From positions 108,567 to 172,566 of the forward strand of contig JAQUIJ010000010.1 in assembly GCA_028683385.1 (NCBI GenBank): a stretch of DNA of 64,000 nucleotides. The letters are read 5' to 3'. A program made the translations under genes and the position numbers. The DNA comes from Prolixibacteraceae bacterium (lineage in GTDB: Bacteria > Bacteroidota > Bacteroidia > Bacteroidales > Prolixibacteraceae). How positions within the stretch are numbered: the stretch's first letter is position 1; every line of letters starts with the position of its first letter. The notes below the pieces were generated by a model that did not search any database, was not told the origin of the DNA, and was given only the letters and a program-made list of their open reading frames with translations. Below are positions 60,712-64,000 of the stretch, piece by piece.

Positions 60712-62283
60712 CTAATAGCCAGGATTTTGTTTCCAGGTAGGATTTTTTGTTATTTGATCATATGGAATTGGGAATAAATCTCGGGTATTATCAGCTTTAG
60801 GATCTTTGAATGACCAACTGCCTTTTGAAAATTTATCCCAGCGAATCAGATCTTGCCTACGCCAACCTTCCCATGCGAATTCACGACCTCTTTCATTAAT
60901 TAATTCATCTAAAGTTAATGTTGATTCAGTATATACAGGCATACTTGCCCTCTGACGAATTTTTTTGAAGGATGCGTCGCTACACAGATCTATAAGGTTT
61001 GACTTAGTTCCCCCACGTAAAATCGCTTCAGCTTTCATACAATAAACATCAGCAAGCCTATAAATAACAAAGTCATTATTCATATTACCTGTCATACCTT
61101 TTTCATATTCATATTTTTGCATTCGGGCTCCTTCCCACTTTTTAGCAGCACTTAATGAGCTAACTTCAATAGTCAAGTTGAGCTGTTGATCAGGCAGGTC
61201 AGTATTCATAACTGGAGCACCTTCTGGCGTTGTACAGAGTCCATAAAGCCATGTCGCTTTTTTTCTGGTATCAGTATCATCGTAAAGATTCATAAAGGAG
61301 GGGCATGCACATCCACCATTCCAACAACCAACACTTAGGCCCCATACTGCTCTGCAAAGACTATGTCCTGAAAATTTATGAAAGTGAAATTCATAGTCTC
61401 CACCTTTTGTGCTAACACCATTCTGCATAGGAATTACAAATATATTCTCCTTACAGGATTCGTTCTTCACTTTAAACGGTTCTTTGAAATCAGCAGAAAT
61501 TGTATAATAATTAGTGTTGATAACCATATTACAGTATTCAATTACTTTGTCCATATCAGATGAAGTATATTGAGAGGCACCTTTAAATACCTTGGCATTT
61601 AAATATAACTTAGCTAACATCGTATAAGCCATCGATTTTGTGCATCGTCCATAATTTGAAGCAGTTGGGACATCATCAAGATATTGAACATTTGCTAAGA
61701 TGCTTTCAGATATTTTAGTAAACAGCTCGGCGCGAGTAGATTGATTATAAGAAACAACAGAGCCCTTATAATCATCAACATATGGCACATTCCCAAAGAG
61801 ATCAATTAAAAGAGTGTAATAGAAATCCCGCAGGATAATTGTTTCCGCCTTATATCTGTCATAGATGGTCTGAGTCATAGTCCCCTTATATGTATCTAAA
61901 TCCAAAATAATTCGGTTACAAGTAGTTATCCCAGAATAAATAGAAGTCCATACTCCATTCAATTTATCAAGGTTTACTTGCCAATCATGTTTATGGAAAG
62001 CTTGCCAAACACCACCATCATACCAGTCATTTCCTGGTGCACGAGTTGGAACTACACATTCATCTGACGAAACTGTTTGCAGTCCCCATACCCCCCAGTG
62101 GTTTTGGTATCCTTGTAATTCAGAATAGGCAGCACCGACCGCTTTTGATATTAGCGCAGGGTCTGAATAAAAATTTGCCGCTGTCATTTTGCCAGTAGTA
62201 TCCTCTGTCATATCAGTACAAGAAAAGGTACCCATTGACAATAAGATAACAAGAACAACAATATATTTAGTATATTTTTTCAT
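60712..62283 (-). CDS. SusD/RagB family outer-membrane lipoprotein
   Basis: A 523-residue lipoprotein from ATG 62283 (MKKYTKYIVVLVILLSMGTFSC, lipobox Cys at ~22). The SusD pattern is clear: YNYDRYKAETIILRDFYYTLLIDLFGNVPYV-like RYKAETIILRDFYYTLLIDLFGNVPYVDDY (~145-175), YTMLAKLYLNAKVF (~225-240), FVIYRLADVYCMKAEAILRG (~408-428) and the C-terminal RGREFAWEGWRRQDLIRW. It caps the SusC channel and binds glycan. It follows susC by 20 nt. Confidence 0.94.
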   Translation of the reverse strand: MKKYTKYIVVLVILLSMGTFSCTDMTEDTTGKMTAANFYSDPALISKAVGAAYSELQGYQNHWGVWGLQTVSSDECVVPTRAPGNDWYDGGVWQAFHKHDWQVNLDKLNGVWTSIYSGITTCNRIILDLDTYKGTMTQTIYDRYKAETIILRDFYYTLLIDLFGNVPYVDDYKGSVVSYNQSTRAELFTKISESILANVQYLDDVPTASNYGRCTKSMAYTMLAKLYLNAKVFKGASQYTSSDMDKVIEYCNMVINTNYYTISADFKEPFKVKNESCKENIFVIPMQNGVSTKGGDYEFHFHKFSGHSLCRAVWGLSVGCWNGGCACPSFMNLYDDTDTRKKATWLYGLCTTPEGAPVMNTDLPDQQLNLTIEVSSLSAAKKWEGARMQKYEYEKGMTGNMNNDFVIYRLADVYCMKAEAILRGGTKSNLIDLCSDASFKKIRQRASMPVYTESTLTLDELINERGREFAWEGWRRQDLIRWDKFSKGSWSFKDPKADNTRDLFPIPYDQITKNPTWKQNPGY

Positions 62284-62303
62284 ATCGAACATATTTAATA
62301 AAG

Positions 62304-64000
62304 TTAGAAATTAATGTTTACACCAAAGAGAAATGAGCGTGTCGATGGATAAAATCTAGTTCTTTCAATACCCATATTATCAATGCCAACGGTATCAACT
62401 TCTGGATCGATACCAGAATACTTGGTAAACGTGAATAGGTTTTGTCCCGTCATATATAAACGCATAGAGCTTATGTAACTATTTTTTACTGGAACATTAT
62501 ATCCAAATGTTACATTATCAACCTTCAAGAATGAGCCATCTTCAAGATAATAATTTGAAACTTTAGCAGCATCTTTTAATGGAATATTCAAAACTGATGC
62601 TAACATATTTTTCTCTGTTCCTGCTACATTTTTGTTTTCTAAAGCCATACGACCTACATTATATACTTTGCTGCCAACAATTGCACGTAATGAAATTGAA
62701 AGATCGAAATTACCGTAAGCAAACTCATTGGTCCACCCTGATATAAATTTAGGTTGAGCATTTCCCACAAATTCACGATCATCAGCATATGTAAATTTAC
62801 CATCTTTATTAACATCTTTAAACTTCCACGTTCCATCCGCATTGAATCCCTCAAATACAGGCATATAAAAATCGCCTACTTTACCTCCAGGAACGAGCCT
62901 CAACAATGGAGTAGATTCCATTCCTCCTAAATCTCCGGAAGATAAAAATCCTTTCTCTATCCAATCGGTTTTAAAATTTTCATTACTAAATTTATCAATC
63001 CGGTTTGTATTGAAAGAAAAATTAACATTACTCTTCCATGAGAATTGTTTCGTCTTTATCGCAGTACCTCCTAAAGTAAATTCAAATCCCTTTGAGGTTG
63101 CATCCCCAACATTAGCGACCATTTCTGAATATAGATACGGAGGTGTTGGTACTTTATAACTATAAAGAAGATCAGACACTTTGCGTATATAAGTATCAAA
63201 AGTGAAATTAAAACGATTATTAAACGCGACTAAATCAATTCCAAGATTCCATTCTCCTTTTTTCTCCCATTTTATATTTGAATTCTGATTTTGTGTTGGA
63301 CCGTATGCACTCATCCATTTTTGAGTTGAATGATCATAATAACGACCAACAATACCCATCATTGCTAATGATAAATAGTTGTCAGATGGCATATTTCCAG
63401 TTACTCCATACCCGAAACGCAACTTCAATTCATTTATCTTCGAAAGATTGGCCATAAATTTTTCATGATTAATGATCCATCCTGCACTGAAAGCTGGGAA
63501 AGTTCCCCATTTGTATTGATCTCCTAAACGAGTAGATCCTTCGTGGCGAAGCGAGGCTGAAAGCAGGTATTTACCATCGAAATTATAATTTAAACGACCG
63601 AAAAAAGATACAAGATCATCTTGATTAATATAGCTAGACATCATCCCCGAAGTTGGATTATTTATTAAGTTAGCCCCATTCCCAAGATTATGATAGGAAA
63701 AAATATCCGAATCAAAATTTGAATTATAAACATCGAAACCTTCCCTATAATTATGCTCATAAGAGTATCCTCCTAACGCAACGAAATTATGCTTATCAAA
63801 TGCCGCGGCATAATCAAGAGTTGTTTCTATTGTTTGATTGATTTGATTGCTTGAACTTCGAGAAGCACGGCCATTATCTGAGGTATTAAAAATTTGACGG
63901 GATTCATAGCGCCCAACATTTTGATCTGTATATTTCATTGTGCCAAATACCTGGGCCTTAAGAGCGCCGATAATATTCCAACTTAACCTAGCAGAGCCTT
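62304..64000 (-). CDS. SusC-type TonB-dependent receptor, C-terminal part
   Basis: An open frame continues to the right edge of the window, so at least 565 residues of the C-terminal beta-barrel are present; the plug and N-terminus lie outside. Typical SusC sequence: FGRLNYNFDGKYLLSASLRHEGSTRLGDQYKWGTFPAFSAGWIINHEKFM, LKLRFGYGVTGN, GNAQPKFISGWTNEFAYGNFDLSISLRAIVG, and the last strand SFLFGVNINF. It imports glycans across the outer membrane with energy from TonB. Paired with the SusD gene immediately downstream. Confidence 0.94.
   Translation of the reverse strand, partial: GSARLSWNIIGALKAQVFGTMKYTDQNVGRYESRQIFNTSDNGRASRSSSNQINQTIETTLDYAAAFDKHNFVALGGYSYEHNYREGFDVYNSNFDSDIFSYHNLGNGANLINNPTSGMMSSYINQDDLVSFFGRLNYNFDGKYLLSASLRHEGSTRLGDQYKWGTFPAFSAGWIINHEKFMANLSKINELKLRFGYGVTGNMPSDNYLSLAMMGIVGRYYDHSTQKWMSAYGPTQNQNSNIKWEKKGEWNLGIDLVAFNNRFNFTFDTYIRKVSDLLYSYKVPTPPYLYSEMVANVGDATSKGFEFTLGGTAIKTKQFSWKSNVNFSFNTNRIDKFSNENFKTDWIEKGFLSSGDLGGMESTPLLRLVPGGKVGDFYMPVFEGFNADGTWKFKDVNKDGKFTYADDREFVGNAQPKFISGWTNEFAYGNFDLSISLRAIVGSKVYNVGRMALENKNVAGTEKNMLASVLNIPLKDAAKVSNYYLEDGSFLKVDNVTFGYNVPVKNSYISSMRLYMTGQNLFTFTKYSGIDPEVDTVGIDNMGIERTRFYPSTRSFLFGVNINF

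Noticed and set aside
1-64000. CRISPR array, tRNA, rRNA, insertion sequence, retron or diversity-generating element
   Set aside because: No repeat-spacer pattern, cloverleaf, transposase, reverse transcriptase or template/variable repeat was seen by eye; a computed scan could still reveal a small RNA.

Overview
The window comes from a Bacteroidota genome, most likely class Bacteroidia. The evidence is the AT-rich DNA, TAnnTTTG-type -7 boxes, a SusC/SusD pair, RteC, and a CTnDOT-style tra operon. It splits into two parts. Positions 1 to about 51.2 kb look like most of an integrative and conjugative element (ICE): the 3' end of a tyrosine integrase lies at the left edge and rteC at the right. 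Positions 51.4-64 kb are a carbohydrate-utilisation locus on the minus strand, probably chromosomal. The ICE ends are inferred; no att site was proven.

ICE housekeeping genes: integrase tail (1-241); a DUF4143-type ATPase with a possible self-controlled promoter (610-1850); an ICE-type small protein, an N6-methylase-like protein lacking the visible catalytic motif, and an ArdC antirestriction protein (1965-4291), two of them preceded by copies of a 134-bp repeat; relaxase and relaxosome genes beside a strong inverted-repeat region proposed as oriT (32592-34074); a coupling protein and tra operon traN, M, L, K, J, two conjugation proteins, G, F, E (35425-46466); a replication/excision-like operon (47530-49389); and rteC (50283-51119). 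A 26-bp motif is shared by the regions upstream of the tra operon and the excisionase/replication operon.

Cargo: about 27 kb (4.9-31.9 kb) is a defence island. Ten tightly packed minus-strand genes (30909 to 12260), with junctions overlapping or 13 nt or less apart, form one operon: two unknown proteins, a KaiC-like double RecA ATPase, a 5-methylcytosine DNA methyltransferase, a thymidine-phosphorylase-like protein, a 1231-residue zinc ribbon-kinase-ATPase-Rossmann fusion, a MORC/MutL-like GHKL ATPase, a DUF2971 protein, a Z1 helicase, a DUF4420 PD-(D/E)XK nuclease and an AIPR protein (eleven products counting both unknowns). The methyltransferase, GHKL ATPase, Z1, DUF4420 and AIPR parts match a known class of restriction-like operons. 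The KaiC-like, phosphorylase-like and kinase-fusion genes woven into it are not part of that class as I know it, and are the best candidate for an undescribed system. A membrane protein with two nuclease domains and two DUF262 proteins follow downstream. A three-gene cluster with a Vsr mismatch endonuclease lies upstream.

The 51.4-64 kb locus encodes SusC (partial), SusD, and, after a hairpin, a sugar isomerase-like protein, a DUF1080 protein, a Gfo/Idh/MocA oxidoreductase, a GH13 enzyme, an esterase and a GH31 alpha-glucosidase. This combines alpha-glucan hydrolysis with the components of a keto-sugar route. No rRNA, tRNA, CRISPR array or insertion sequence was recognised.
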